Shown here piece after piece: positions 1 through 9,308 of a DNA stretch of 64,000 bases. Position 1 is the stretch's first letter; every line of letters starts with the position of its first letter. The translations under genes and the position numbers were made by a program. The stretch is from Echinicola strongylocentroti. GTDB taxonomy: Bacteria; Bacteroidota; Bacteroidia; Cytophagales; Cyclobacteriaceae. The stretch is taken from contig NZ_CP030041.1 in the NCBI RefSeq assembly GCF_003260975.1, forward strand, positions 4,219,501-4,283,500. The letters are read 5' to 3'. The notes under the pieces are model-generated. The model ran no database searches, was not told the DNA's origin, and saw nothing but the letters and a program-made list of their open reading frames with translations.

Positions 1-1
1 G

Positions 2-1570
2 TATTATGAACTGGAGCCAGGCCAATACATTACGGGGCTTTTGGCTAAGGTGGAGAATGGTGCAGCAACAGATTTTAAGTTGACCATTTCTTCTCCAAAT
101 GATGAAGCCGTTGAATGGGTGTCTACGGCCACATTTACAGGTACGGGGAATTTTGAGGAAGTACTGTTTGATACGATTCAAGTTGATCAAACTGGTTTTT
201 TCAGGTTGGAGCTTTCTCCAGTTTCTGCCACGGGATCCGAAGTGGCAGAAGTAGCGGATTTCGTTTTTAAAACCGAAAGTGGCTCTGCAAGGTATGCCCA
301 TTGGCTTTCTTCTCCTTCCGTGCACTTGAGCTTTAAGCCTGGGGACCAAGTTACCAGAGATTATGATTGGCTATATGGAGAAATCAACGTGCCCCAAGGA
401 TACGATCCTATGTATACTTTTTATATGTGCATTGGGTTTTATAGGGGATATCTTGGTATCCAGGTCAATAGTTCTACCGAGAGAAGAGTGCTTTTTTCGG
501 TTTGGGACAGTTCCGATGTTCCAGATGATCGTGATGAGGTGGATCCAGAGGATTTGGTGACCCTGATCGATAAAGGTGACCAGGTACACGCAGGTGGGTT
601 TGGCAACGAGGGAACAGGAGGGCAGTCTTACTGGAAATACCCCTGGGAAACAGCCGTTCCTATAAAATTCATCATGAATGTCCGCCGTAACAATGACAAC
701 ACCGTGCTGTTGTCTGCTTGGTTTATGGATGTGGAAAGCGAAGGGTGGAAATACATGGCCACTTGGAAGGCCCCACAAGAGCAACGGTATTTTGACGGGT
801 TTTATTCATTTCTAGAAAATTTCGGCAATCGAAACGGTCAAAAGGTAAGGATGGCAGAGTATTACAATATGTGGGGAAAGGAAGTAGGAGGAAGTTGGAT
901 CAACTTTAACCGTGCGACCATGACCCATACTGACGGAGTGCCCGAAGGTAGGGACGATTACGCAGGAGGGCTTTTGGACGGGGCATCACAGCGGTTTTAT
1001 ATGAGTTCTGGAGGATATACCCATGCAGATGAACAAGCCGTGAGTATTGCTTCGGCGAGATCGAACCCACCAATGGCCGATATTACAGCATTGGCTTCAA
1101 GGGTAGATGAGGCATTGTCAAACCAAATCATTCCAATGGACAAAACAGCGTGGACAGTATTAGGGTTTTCTTCAGAAGAGGCCGCGGGCGAAGGGGCTGA
1201 TAACGGTCGGGCAGCAGATGCCATAGATGATAACCCGGCCACCTTTTGGCACAGCCAATGGGCAGGAGGAAATCCCGGCTATCCACATGATATTACCTTG
1301 GATTTGGGAGAAGAGGTGACCGCCAAAGGCATCCTGCTGCAAAATCGCTCTAAGCATAACGGTAGGCCTAAAACAGCAACGGTGGAAGTTAGTGCAGATA
1401 ATGTGACATGGACTTCTTTAGGAACCATACACTTTCCTCTAGATGGAGGGGCGGTGGAATTTGTTAATTCTGAAAATTTTAGGTTCATGAAATTGACCAT
1501 TACCGAAGGGTATCACGATGGGACTGAAAGTGACTTTTTCGTGCATGCTGCAGAAATAGGCTTGTACTGA
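2..1570 (+). CDS. DUF3472 protein with DUF5077-like N-terminus and C-terminal F5/8 type C domain (5' partial)
   Basis: The reading frame is open to the left edge, so the true start lies outside the window and any internal TTG or ATG start would be artificial. The visible part begins inside a DUF5077-like beta domain, followed by DUF3472, recognised by the motif GNEGTGGQSYWKYPW at about residues 190-205 counted from base 41. The last ~140 residues form an F5/8 type C (discoidin-like) module with the signature DDNPATFWHSQW, ending in the usual AEIGLY. DUF3472 has no settled reaction; the attached discoidin module suggests glycan binding outside the cytoplasm. A paralogue without this module lies at 14352-15653. 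The next gene starts 42 bp downstream and ends in a related F5/8 domain, so the two are probably co-transcribed and aimed at the same target. Family assignment is firm; the substrate is unknown. Confidence 0.85.
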   Translation, partial: YYELEPGQYITGLLAKVENGAATDFKLTISSPNDEAVEWVSTATFTGTGNFEEVLFDTIQVDQTGFFRLELSPVSATGSEVAEVADFVFKTESGSARYAHWLSSPSVHLSFKPGDQVTRDYDWLYGEINVPQGYDPMYTFYMCIGFYRGYLGIQVNSSTERRVLFSVWDSSDVPDDRDEVDPEDLVTLIDKGDQVHAGGFGNEGTGGQSYWKYPWETAVPIKFIMNVRRNNDNTVLLSAWFMDVESEGWKYMATWKAPQEQRYFDGFYSFLENFGNRNGQKVRMAEYYNMWGKEVGGSWINFNRATMTHTDGVPEGRDDYAGGLLDGASQRFYMSSGGYTHADEQAVSIASARSNPPMADITALASRVDEALSNQIIPMDKTAWTVLGFSSEEAAGEGADNGRAADAIDDNPATFWHSQWAGGNPGYPHDITLDLGEEVTAKGILLQNRSKHNGRPKTATVEVSADNVTWTSLGTIHFPLDGGAVEFVNSENFRFMKLTITEGYHDGTESDFFVHAAEIGLY

Positions 1571-1612
1571 TTAGGATCAGATATTATTGTTTTAACCATA
1601 ACCATAACCAAA

Positions 1613-3235
1613 ATGACTATTCGAAATCAACTAACATTTTGCCTGATACTGGCTGGCTTTTTTTATCAAGGTTGTACCTTGGAAAACAATGTGAACCCCG
1701 TAGAGGAAGAGGAAATAGAAAAGGAGTTGGAGCTGGGGAACTATGAATCAGATTACAATTATAATCTTAATGTGGTATATTTTGTCCCCTCAGACATTGA
1801 GCCGTTGGCTAATTATCATGAGCGGCTATCTGGTGTCATGTTGTTCATGCAGGATTGGTTTGAGGATGAGATGACAGCATTGGGCTTTCCTGGGAAGACT
1901 TTTGGATTGCTAAAGAGTGAAGTGGACCCTTCTTATGTAAAAGTAATCCTGATTCGAGGAGAGGGAGGGCAGGATGATTACCCTTATCAAGGCGGGGGCA
2001 GTTCGGCAGGAGCAGAAATCCGTCAATATTTCCAAGCCCACCCAGCTGAGGAAGCGAGTGACCACACATTGGTGTTTATGCCCAGTAGGACTGGAGGTAA
2101 TGGCTGGGATGCAGGAGGGGTGCCCTTCTATGGGCTTGGTAAGTGGTGCTATGCGCTGGACTACCTTCATTTTGACATGAGCTATTGGCAAGATGGTTCC
2201 CGGCAGGGAGACGAACTTTGGATTGGGGGCACGATTCATGAATTGGGGCATGGGCTGAATTTGCCCCATAACAAACATAAGGCAACGGATAATTGGACGT
2301 CCATGATGTCTTGGGGCAATCATGAATTTAACGATACACCCGATCAGGTGAAATTGACTTTGGCAGATGCCTTGATCCTCAACAATAACCAAGTGGTCAA
2401 TGAAAGTACCGGAAGTGGACACTATACGGGAGAGGTGGGGTTTAACTTGAAATCCATGCGTATCCACGCTGATAACCAGAACCTATATTTGAAAGCACGT
2501 GCCGAATCCGACATTCCTTTTAATGGCGTGATCGCGTACAATGATCCGAAAACCAGCTCGGGAGATGGGAATTATAATGCCATCACTTGGGCTACCAATA
2601 ATATAATTGAGGGGGACAGTGTATCATTGACCATGCCGCTGGCAGGAATAGATCAGGATTTTAAACAATATCCTTTTGAATTGCGAGTAAGGTTCCTGCA
2701 TACCAATGGGAAGCATACTGAATTAAGCTATCCCTACTCCTATATGGCAGGAAAACCAGCTATCGATGTAGATCTCAAAGAGGTGAAAGAACTCTCTAAA
2801 GACAATTGGTCAGTAGTCGATGTCTCCTCGGAAGAGTTGGTAGGAGGAGGGACCAACACTGGCGCAGGTACTCATCTTATTGATGGTCAGGATGACACCT
2901 TTTGGCATTCCCAGTGGTACCAGGCTAGTCCACTATACCCACACTACTTTGTGCTAGACTTGGATCAAGTGGAAACTGCAAAAGGGATGGTTTTCAGCCA
3001 GCGATTGGACAAGTACAATGGTAGGGTCAAAACCATTAATGTAGAAATCAGCAGCGACAATTCCTCTTGGATTGGCCTAGGCAATTTCCAGGTGGGGGAC
3101 GGAGCAAGAGATGTGGTGGAATGGACTTCAACGGAGAGTTTCCGCTATATCAAAGTGACGGTGACAGAAGGTCATGACAATGGTAGTGGGGAAAATGTGT
3201 ACTTTTCACATTTGGCTGAGTTCGGTCTTTATTGA
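1613..3235 (+). CDS. Metzincin-type zinc metalloprotease lipoprotein with F5/8 type C domain
   Basis: The N-terminus is a lipoprotein signal with FYQGC as lipobox (Cys21), so the protein is probably anchored to the outer membrane. The centre carries a full HExxHxxGxxH zinc site, HELGHGLNLPH, with His209, Glu210, His213 and His219. The sequence SMMSWG about 20 residues later would serve as the Met-turn of a metzincin. The region around 260-370 looks like a beta-sandwich, and the last ~140 residues form an F5/8 type C domain (GQDDTFWHSQW) related to that of the gene just upstream. The start at 1613 follows an A-rich leader with repeated AACCAT units, typical of this phylum. Likely role: cell-surface cleavage of a glycoprotein or proteoglycan core, making glycans accessible to neighbouring enzymes. 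The exact MEROPS family was not identified. Confidence 0.8.
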   Translation: MTIRNQLTFCLILAGFFYQGCTLENNVNPVEEEEIEKELELGNYESDYNYNLNVVYFVPSDIEPLANYHERLSGVMLFMQDWFEDEMTALGFPGKTFGLLKSEVDPSYVKVILIRGEGGQDDYPYQGGGSSAGAEIRQYFQAHPAEEASDHTLVFMPSRTGGNGWDAGGVPFYGLGKWCYALDYLHFDMSYWQDGSRQGDELWIGGTIHELGHGLNLPHNKHKATDNWTSMMSWGNHEFNDTPDQVKLTLADALILNNNQVVNESTGSGHYTGEVGFNLKSMRIHADNQNLYLKARAESDIPFNGVIAYNDPKTSSGDGNYNAITWATNNIIEGDSVSLTMPLAGIDQDFKQYPFELRVRFLHTNGKHTELSYPYSYMAGKPAIDVDLKEVKELSKDNWSVVDVSSEELVGGGTNTGAGTHLIDGQDDTFWHSQWYQASPLYPHYFVLDLDQVETAKGMVFSQRLDKYNGRVKTINVEISSDNSSWIGLGNFQVGDGARDVVEWTSTESFRYIKVTVTEGHDNGSGENVYFSHLAEFGLY

Positions 3236-3243
3236 GGATATCA

Positions 3244-3285
3244 GGGCGGGGCTGTCTTGTTTTGTAAGATAGCCTCGTCTTTTTA
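3244..3285 (+). terminator. Rho-independent terminator after the metalloprotease gene
   Basis: A GC-rich stem of about 14 bp, including some G-U pairs, with a short T/G-rich loop and then five T residues. It begins about 10 bases after the protease stop codon and should end the DUF3472-protease transcript. Confidence 0.7.
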
Positions 3286-3355
3286 AGATTGCGTGGGTCA
3301 TCACTAAAAAAGGAATTGTCCATATTGTTTGTAAATTAAGGGTTACTAAATTAAT

Positions 3356-4459
3356 ATGCCCAAAATGAACCCTTCTTCACAGCAGCGCCTTTTGTCACTT
3401 GACTTCTACAGGGGGATTACCATGTTCCTGTTGATTGCCGAGTTTTCCCATCTTTTTTCTTATTTGGTCTCTCCTGAATTTGAAGGGACTTTTGTTTATG
3501 CTTTGGGGGAGCAGTTTCATCATGTGGAATGGGAAGGGCTGCACTTTTGGGATTTGATCCAACCGTTTTTTATGTTTATCGTTGGGGTGGCCATGCCGAT
3601 GTCTTTTGCCAAACGGATGGAAAAAGGAGCCAATTACAGTGAGGTCAGCCAGCATGCCTACAAAAGGGCTTTTGTCCTGCTTGTCTTGGGCTGGGGGCTT
3701 TATTGCATAGATCCGGGTGAGATCGTGTTTAAGTTTCAAAACGTACTTGCCCAGTTGGCAGTGACCTATCTTTTGGCCTTCTTGGTCATGCGCAAGACGG
3801 TGGCTTTTCAGATTGCCTTTTCATTGTTGCTCTTGCTTGTCAGCGAATTGCTTTATCGTTTTTTTCCTGTGGAGGGCTTTGACCATGCGTTCCAAGCTGG
3901 GGAGAATTTTGGTGCCTGGTTCAATGTCTTGATTGCCGGTGAAGAGGATTCGGGGCACTGGGCCATGTTCAATGCTCTTCCGACTGCTGCGCACACCATT
4001 TGGGGCGTATGTGCAGGGAAATTACTGATCGGTCCACTGTCTGGCAAGCGAAAGTGGAGGCTGTTATTGGTAGGAGGACTCGTGGCGCTTTTCCTAGGAT
4101 ATGCTTTAAGCACTTTCACACCGATTATCAAACGCATAGCGACAAGTAGTTTTGTTATCATTTCGGGGGGGTGGTCTTTGATTGCCTTGGCAATATGCTA
4201 TTGGTGGATAGATGTCCGGAAGCATCAAAAAGGCGTGTGGGTCTTTGCGATTGTAGGGATGAACCCTTTGTTTATTTACCTTTTTGCCCATGTGGGAGGA
4301 GCTGACTTGGTTCGGAAGATTTTGTTGCCCTTTTCCAATGCGACCTTTGGATGGACAGGTGAGCTTGGAGCTGGGCTTGTCCTCAGTTTGCTGGTATTAT
4401 TGGCGATGTGGTATATCTGCTTTTGGCTGTATAAAAGAAAAATATTTTTTAAAGTATAA
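3356..4459 (+). CDS. DUF5009 / HGSNAT-like multispanning membrane acyltransferase
   Basis: The N-terminus RLLSLDFYRGITMFLL is the signature opening of the DUF5009/DUF1624 group, related to human heparan-alpha-glucosaminide N-acetyltransferase (HGSNAT, NagX-like in bacteria). About ten hydrophobic segments follow in 367 residues, which is the normal length. In this family the protein sits in the inner membrane and is thought to pass acetyl groups from cytoplasmic acetyl-CoA to a periplasmic amino sugar. Position among sulfatase, PNGase-like and protease genes fits a role in trimming imported glycan fragments. Either the ATG at 3356 or the one at 3365 could be the start; both leave the first membrane segment intact. 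The gene stands alone between a terminator and a repeat block. The substrate is inferred only. Confidence 0.8.
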   Translation: MPKMNPSSQQRLLSLDFYRGITMFLLIAEFSHLFSYLVSPEFEGTFVYALGEQFHHVEWEGLHFWDLIQPFFMFIVGVAMPMSFAKRMEKGANYSEVSQHAYKRAFVLLVLGWGLYCIDPGEIVFKFQNVLAQLAVTYLLAFLVMRKTVAFQIAFSLLLLLVSELLYRFFPVEGFDHAFQAGENFGAWFNVLIAGEEDSGHWAMFNALPTAAHTIWGVCAGKLLIGPLSGKRKWRLLLVGGLVALFLGYALSTFTPIIKRIATSSFVIISGGWSLIALAICYWWIDVRKHQKGVWVFAIVGMNPLFIYLFAHVGGADLVRKILLPFSNATFGWTGELGAGLVLSLLVLLAMWYICFWLYKRKIFFKV

Positions 4460-4500
4460 AGTCGAGGAAACAGGGCGAAGGCAATAAAAAGAGAATGACT

Positions 4501-5090
4501 ATCCTTGATTTTGCACGTAATGGAACAATGACATAATATGATTTCGAAAGTTAAGGAAATCCCTTGGTGAGACCGCTTTAAGAAATCTGCCGTTCCTATG
4601 GGATTTAGCTTCATACGTGCTACAATTTTGGGCGCGGGTGACGTCAAAGTCCGCAATAGATAGGCAAATGCATATTCCGGGTTTAATGCCGTTTAGTTAG
4701 TATATACCTGGAAATATTGGTTCTATTGTTTTTCTGCTAAATTCCAAAATGGTTTTCATCTCTTTACCTTTGTCACTTTTTTGCTGCAGGTCAAAAAAGT
4801 GACCAAAAAACCCCGCCGCTGTGCATCTATTGGCCTAAAATTAAAACCTTCCCTCATGCAGGCAAACTCCTCCTTTTCTAGCAGCCAACATTCTTTTTGA
4901 CTAGTATTTCGTCAAACAAGCCTGCCTTCTTGCCTGCCCGCTTTTTAATTTCTTAACGCCCAATACCTGCAAGGCGGATCCATTTTGTACATATTTTAAA
5001 AGCCCATGGATTAAAATCATAACTCTCTCAATGGACGATCCGTATTGGAAAATCTTCTTAACTAAACGGCATTGAATCCGGGTTAAACAC
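4501..5090. repeat. Intergenic repeat block A with terminal inverted motifs
   Basis: No credible gene lies here. The sequence at about 4669-4700 contains the motif AATGCCGTTTAGTTAG, and its inverse CTTAACTAAACGGCATTGA sits at 5057-5075, so about 400 bases are flanked by opposite copies. Three stretches recur in block B (59965-60710): GATTTTGCACGT near 4508, the left motif with its continuation to about 4730, and the segment from about 4906 to 4981 (TTTCGTCAAACAAGCCTGCC onwards, ending GCAAGGCGGATCC). An 11-bp perfect palindrome with a 10-base loop (GTCACTTTTTT and its complement) lies at 4772-4803. A copy of the CTGCCGTTCCTA motif lies at 4588-4599. It separates convergent genes and could be a non-autonomous mobile element. 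Confidence 0.75.
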
Positions 5091-5107
5091 AGGAAGCTAA
5101 CTATGAA

Positions 5108-7042
5108 CTACTCCTTCACCCTTAGCCTCTTATTGTAGATCATTTCTCCTTTGATAAAAACTTGGAAGAAATAGCGACTTTTGGGATAGCGGGTCAGGTT
5201 TAAGGTGAATTTCCCTTCTTTAAGGTCTTGGTAGATGTGTTCTTCCACTACTTCTCCGCCCGGGTCCTTTACCAGTTTTATGGTGACTTCTTCGGGGGAA
5301 TTGGACAAATAATCGAAGGTGGTGAAGTCCTGTGCGCGGGTAGGGAAGACGCCTAGCGAAATTTCCTTGTCATTGATTGGCAATATGGCCTCTCCTACTT
5401 CGAAATCATAGGTGATGCCACTTCCAAAATCCGAATCGAAGCTTTTTACGATCTGCCCGTCATTGTTCAATAAGATGACCTTTCCTCTTCCTGCCTTTGT
5501 CTTGTACCAAAACTCAAGACCATCTCCTCCAGTATCGGTGAAGTGCAGGCGATAAGCTCCTTTGGAGAGGTTTAGGCTGTCTTTGTAGGTGGTGTCGGCA
5601 GCCATGGACCCCACGGTTCTTTCAAATAAAACATTGCCTTCTGCATCGGTGACCGTGTACCCATTTTCCTGGGCAGCTTTATTGGTTTCAATGTGTAGAA
5701 TCAGTTGCTCGCCATGTACGGCTACCTTTTCATAAGGTGATATGGCCTTATTGTCGCCGAGGTATCCATCTTTTTTTCCGTTGGGTTTTTTGAGTTCAAA
5801 TTGATAGTTCAGGCTACCCTCCTGAGGGATTTTTCCCTCTAGGGTAACCGTGTCCGATTTGCCGGGAAGCAACTCCCCTGACCAAGAGGATTTTTGTGGT
5901 TGTGGTCCGACGGTACCGTGTTCGATTTCTAGGCTTTTCAGTGGATGGCTTCCATTGTTTTTAATCACAATAGTAGGCCCGAAAGCAGCTGGGTTTTTCC
6001 TGCTGTGAACGGCTTTTTTGGAAGGGATGATAATGTCTTCAATGGAAACGTCCTGCTTTTCCTGATAAGACTTGTATTGGATCACATAGGCTGCTATCAG
6101 CTCGTTGGCGCTGGGTTTTGGAGATACATAATCTTCCATTTGGAGTTGGACGGTATGCTCAGGTGCGTTCAGGTCAAAGTCATAAATGTCTGGCTGTACC
6201 AAGTCTCCCGGGCACCAATTGGCGCGGTCAAAGATCCAGGTGCCGGCTTGTGGGTAAAGCGGGTTGCTGCCGCATTGCTTCCACATTTGTCTGCTGGCTG
6301 TCAGTTTTCCGTCCAGGTAAAAATCCCGGTACTTGTTGCAGAATTCCCCGCATCCATCTGGTCTGTCCATGCCATGTCCGGTCTGGATGACCCTAAATCT
6401 GCCCAAAGAAGCTCCCTCGTCAGTGGTGATGGTGGTGGCCTTCAAGGTCTCCTCGATGGGGTTTTCCTTGTCTCCGTAGCGATAGGAGCCTTGGTAGACT
6501 TTGGTGATGCTGACGGGCTCCATGATGGGTGGGCCTTTGATTACTTCAAAATCAACCGTGACTTTCCAACCCCGGTCTTCATTGGGCTCGTAGCCCGTGT
6601 GTTTGTACTCGACCTCCACGCTGTCCCTAAGCAAAAGACTGAAGTCGGTGACATCCACTTCCCACTCGAATTCCCAGTCTTTGCCGAAAGCTCCACCGTA
6701 AGGAGTGAGCATCCGCGCAATTTCATAATCCAGCATTTCACCGTTTTTGCCACCGGCTCTTTTGAGGGTGATGTGGTCTACATAATCCCAGTCCGCACAG
6801 CGCATGCCGTCCGGACAGCCAAAGTTGATTTTTAGGATGATTTGGCGAATGGCTTCGTCCTTATCAGGAAAAACCGCCCAGTTGGTATAGCTGTTTTCAC
6901 CTTTTTTGGGATTGGTCACGACGGTGGTCTGGTCATGGCTGATGATATGGACAGTATCTTTCTCACCGGCCAAAACGTTTCCTGCAATAATAAAGGCTAT
7001 TAGAAAGCTGAAAAGTGTGGTTTTCATTTGTTTTTCTATCAT
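5108..7042 (-). CDS. PNGase F-like peptide-N-glycosidase homologue with T9SS-like tail
   Basis: Residues ~28-320 match the two-domain fold of flavobacterial PNGase F, which releases N-glycans from asparagine. Recognisable blocks are CADWDYVDH (Asp86, equivalent to catalytic Asp60 of the Elizabethkingia enzyme), ARMLTPYGG, DVTDFSLLL, GCGEFCNKYRD (Glu233, equivalent to Glu206) and the RANWCPGD block. The third important acid of PNGase F, Glu118, appears to be replaced by His148 in my hand alignment, so activity or specificity may differ. The protein is roughly twice as long as PNGase F: the extra ~320 residues look like beta-sandwich domains, and the last ~80 (FPTRAQDFTTFDYLS to the end) resemble a T9SS type A sorting domain. 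The probable start is the second Met (7027), opening a signal peptide. The sulfatase gene lies 64 bp upstream on the same strand and is probably in one operon. Confidence 0.85.
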   Translation of the reverse strand: MIEKQMKTTLFSFLIAFIIAGNVLAGEKDTVHIISHDQTTVVTNPKKGENSYTNWAVFPDKDEAIRQIILKINFGCPDGMRCADWDYVDHITLKRAGGKNGEMLDYEIARMLTPYGGAFGKDWEFEWEVDVTDFSLLLRDSVEVEYKHTGYEPNEDRGWKVTVDFEVIKGPPIMEPVSITKVYQGSYRYGDKENPIEETLKATTITTDEGASLGRFRVIQTGHGMDRPDGCGEFCNKYRDFYLDGKLTASRQMWKQCGSNPLYPQAGTWIFDRANWCPGDLVQPDIYDFDLNAPEHTVQLQMEDYVSPKPSANELIAAYVIQYKSYQEKQDVSIEDIIIPSKKAVHSRKNPAAFGPTIVIKNNGSHPLKSLEIEHGTVGPQPQKSSWSGELLPGKSDTVTLEGKIPQEGSLNYQFELKKPNGKKDGYLGDNKAISPYEKVAVHGEQLILHIETNKAAQENGYTVTDAEGNVLFERTVGSMAADTTYKDSLNLSKGAYRLHFTDTGGDGLEFWYKTKAGRGKVILLNNDGQIVKSFDSDFGSGITYDFEVGEAILPINDKEISLGVFPTRAQDFTTFDYLSNSPEEVTIKLVKDPGGEVVEEHIYQDLKEGKFTLNLTRYPKSRYFFQVFIKGEMIYNKRLRVKE

Positions 7043-7106
7043 TTAGAAATTAATAGAGCCTCTCGTTAAGCCCGAAAGGCTTTATCAATGTACGGGTTGG
7101 TGGCTT

Positions 7107-8534
7107 TTATTTGCTTTGGTGTTTTAGCTCAATCATTTCTTTGTTCCATTCTTTATGGAGCTGGAGGAGTTCTTGTAGGATTTCCGGGTTTTCTTTTGCT
7201 ACGTTGGTCGTCTCGGTGGAGTCGATAGCCATATTTACCAAATAAAGCTTATCGTCTTCTCCAATTTCCAGTTCTTTTTCAGAATCCCAAGGATTGCCCA
7301 ATAGCTTCCAGTCACCTTTTCGCACTGCCCAAGAGTTGGTAGTGGCTTCTGGGTCTCCGGTGGCCCAGTGGAGGACGTCATGTTGGCTAGGTGCATTTTT
7401 ATCCTTGATGATTGGCATCAGGCTTTTTCCGTCGATGTCACCCTTGTTGGGGATGGTGGTTTTGGTCAATTCAGCAAGCGTGGGCAGCCAGTCGATGCTG
7501 TTGGCCATTTGGTTGCGGGCTTCGTTCGCTGGAACTGCCTTTGGATACCGGATCATGGCTGGTACCCTGATGCCTCCTTCGAGCATGCAGAATTTGGCGC
7601 CATGGTAAGGGCCGTTGTTTCCTCCGCCAAAGAAAGCCCTTTCTTCTGTGCTGTGTCCATGGTCAGATTGGTAGACAATAATGGTATTGTCCAATTGGCC
7701 AGTGGCTTCCAAATGATCCAAGATCTCGCCTATCATTTCATCATAAGTACTGATAAAAGCAGCGTATTCCCTTCGCGGCGAAGGAAGGTCTTTATAATGT
7801 TCCAACCACTTTGGTTTGCCTTGGTAGGGGTAATGCGGCATGTTGATGGCCCAATAGACAAAGAAAGGGTCTTCCTTTTCTGGGGCGGTGAATTTTTTAA
7901 CTTCGTCCACCATCAGGTCGCCAAAGAACTGGCCGGGATAATAGACTTCTTCATCATTTCTGTACAGGTCATGCATATTTGGCCCATCCCAAAAGAAAAA
8001 GTGTGAATAGTTATCGATGCATCCCCTTTGGTGTCCAAAGAAGTAATCGAAGCCTTGTCCATTGGGAAGTTTTTCGGGGCTGTGACCAAGGTGCCATTTG
8101 CCGATCAGTCCAGTTTCGTAGCCGTCCGCTTTGAACACTTCGGCCATGGTGATTTCCTCTGTGGGCAGACCTGATTTATACGCTGGGTCTGCATGTGGTG
8201 GGGCTACATTGCCAAAGAGCCGTGCATGTTGATTGTATTTTCCAGTGAGCAAGCTGGCCCGGGAAGGGGAGCAGACCGGAGCAGCAGCATAGAATTGGGT
8301 AAACCGAGTGCCTTCGTGGGCTATCCGGTCGAGATTTGGAGTTTCCAGGTCTTTTGATCCATAGGCATTGGTGTCAAAAGTGCCTTGGTCGTCAGCAAAA
8401 ATGACAAGGATATTGGGTTTGCTTTTTTGCTCACTGCTTTGCGAGGTGTTTTGCTGATTATCGGATGTGTTTTTACATGAGACTGCGGTTATAAGCAGGC
8501 AAAAGATAGCAAGGGAAAAGTGATTCAGTTTCAT
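7107..8534 (-). CDS. Type I sulfatase lipoprotein (arylsulfatase A-like)
   Basis: This S1-family sulfatase hydrolyses sulfate esters. The signature CSPSRASLLTG carries Cys88 (from the start used here), which the anaerobic maturase (anSME) or an FGE must convert to formylglycine. The opening NILVIFADDQG supplies metal-binding Asp residues, and GKWHLGH and the HGHSTEERAFFGG block supply further active-site residues. I start at 8534 because MKLNHFSLAIFCLLITAVSC is a clean lipoprotein signal; an in-frame ATG at 8561 would only add nine residues. The length is normal for the family. The PNGase F-like gene follows 64 bp downstream, suggesting that the pair processes sulfated N-glycans. The S1 subfamily and the sulfate position attacked cannot be told by eye. 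Confidence 0.9.
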   Translation of the reverse strand: MKLNHFSLAIFCLLITAVSCKNTSDNQQNTSQSSEQKSKPNILVIFADDQGTFDTNAYGSKDLETPNLDRIAHEGTRFTQFYAAAPVCSPSRASLLTGKYNQHARLFGNVAPPHADPAYKSGLPTEEITMAEVFKADGYETGLIGKWHLGHSPEKLPNGQGFDYFFGHQRGCIDNYSHFFFWDGPNMHDLYRNDEEVYYPGQFFGDLMVDEVKKFTAPEKEDPFFVYWAINMPHYPYQGKPKWLEHYKDLPSPRREYAAFISTYDEMIGEILDHLEATGQLDNTIIVYQSDHGHSTEERAFFGGGNNGPYHGAKFCMLEGGIRVPAMIRYPKAVPANEARNQMANSIDWLPTLAELTKTTIPNKGDIDGKSLMPIIKDKNAPSQHDVLHWATGDPEATTNSWAVRKGDWKLLGNPWDSEKELEIGEDDKLYLVNMAIDSTETTNVAKENPEILQELLQLHKEWNKEMIELKHQSK

Positions 8535-8561
8535 GATGGGGTATAAATTGGCTATGTGCAT

Positions 8562-9300
8562 TAGTTGTTGCTTTACGAAAGTTCTTTTATCACAGGAGTG
8601 TAGAAAGTTAATTCAAATGGTTAGATGTGATAAAATTTGTCGAAAGTTAGTTTGAGTTGATTTAAAATTATTATAAAAATAACGAAATTAAATAAAAAAA
8701 TAAATTGTCCTTCGTTTTTCCCTGGTACACCGCCAGCTTGGGAAGATTATCAGTACTTATACCCAGTGCCTTCCCCAGAGGTTGCTTTAAACCCAAATTT
8801 GGAGTAGTTGAAAGTTTTCATGAATTTACTCAGGGCAAGGGCATTTAGTGTATTGAAGGGGACAGTTTTCGTGTAGGCATAGTTATCATCCGTGCCGCTG
8901 GCACTCCTTCTGGAAGTTGAGGGGGCTTAAGCTCCTGCGGATGAATCCGCAGGTTACAAAATTTATCGTGCCGCTGGCACTTTATCTCAGTTTGTACATT
9001 AGGAATCGTAGTGACCTATCTTGCCGAATGTCGGGAAAGACTGAAAGAGTAATGAGATGATTTGCAGGTCGAATAAGCCTTCGTGCCTGCCTGCGCAAGT
9101 ATGACGGTTGGCTTATATAGGAAATAGAACAGGTTTTGTAGTCAACAACTGCGCATACTACTTAATCCGCCTTTGGCGGAGGATCATATAGAAGGTGCAG
9201 GTGACAACAAAAAATGATTACACACAAAAGGGTAAGTTCCGTAGGAACGGCAGATATAAATACAAATCGGGACGTTTTTTTTGAATGCGTTTGCCCGGTG
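8562..9300. repeat. Gene-free region with a nest of short palindromic repeats
   Basis: No coding frame of note. The first ~140 bases are AT-rich and presumably hold the promoter of the leftward sulfatase. Then come short palindromes: CGTGCCGCTGGCACT twice (8891-8905 and 8967-8981), CTGCGGATGAATCCGCAG (8935-8952), TCCGCCTTTGGCGGA (9166-9180) and GTTCCGTAGGAAC (9236-9248). The last is inside a CTGCCGTTCCTA-type motif that recurs, less perfectly, at 4588-4604. The layout resembles REP/BIME-like intergenic mosaics. Confidence 0.7.
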
Positions 9301-9308
9301 AATTAACC

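Noticed and set aside
41..1570. TTG at base 41 as the start of the first gene
   Set aside because: The frame is open to the window edge and residues upstream fit the same domain, so the gene is truncated by the window.
5945..6835. 296-residue frame on the + strand
   Set aside because: Lies wholly antisense to the PNGase F-like gene, which has clear family motifs; the + frame has none.
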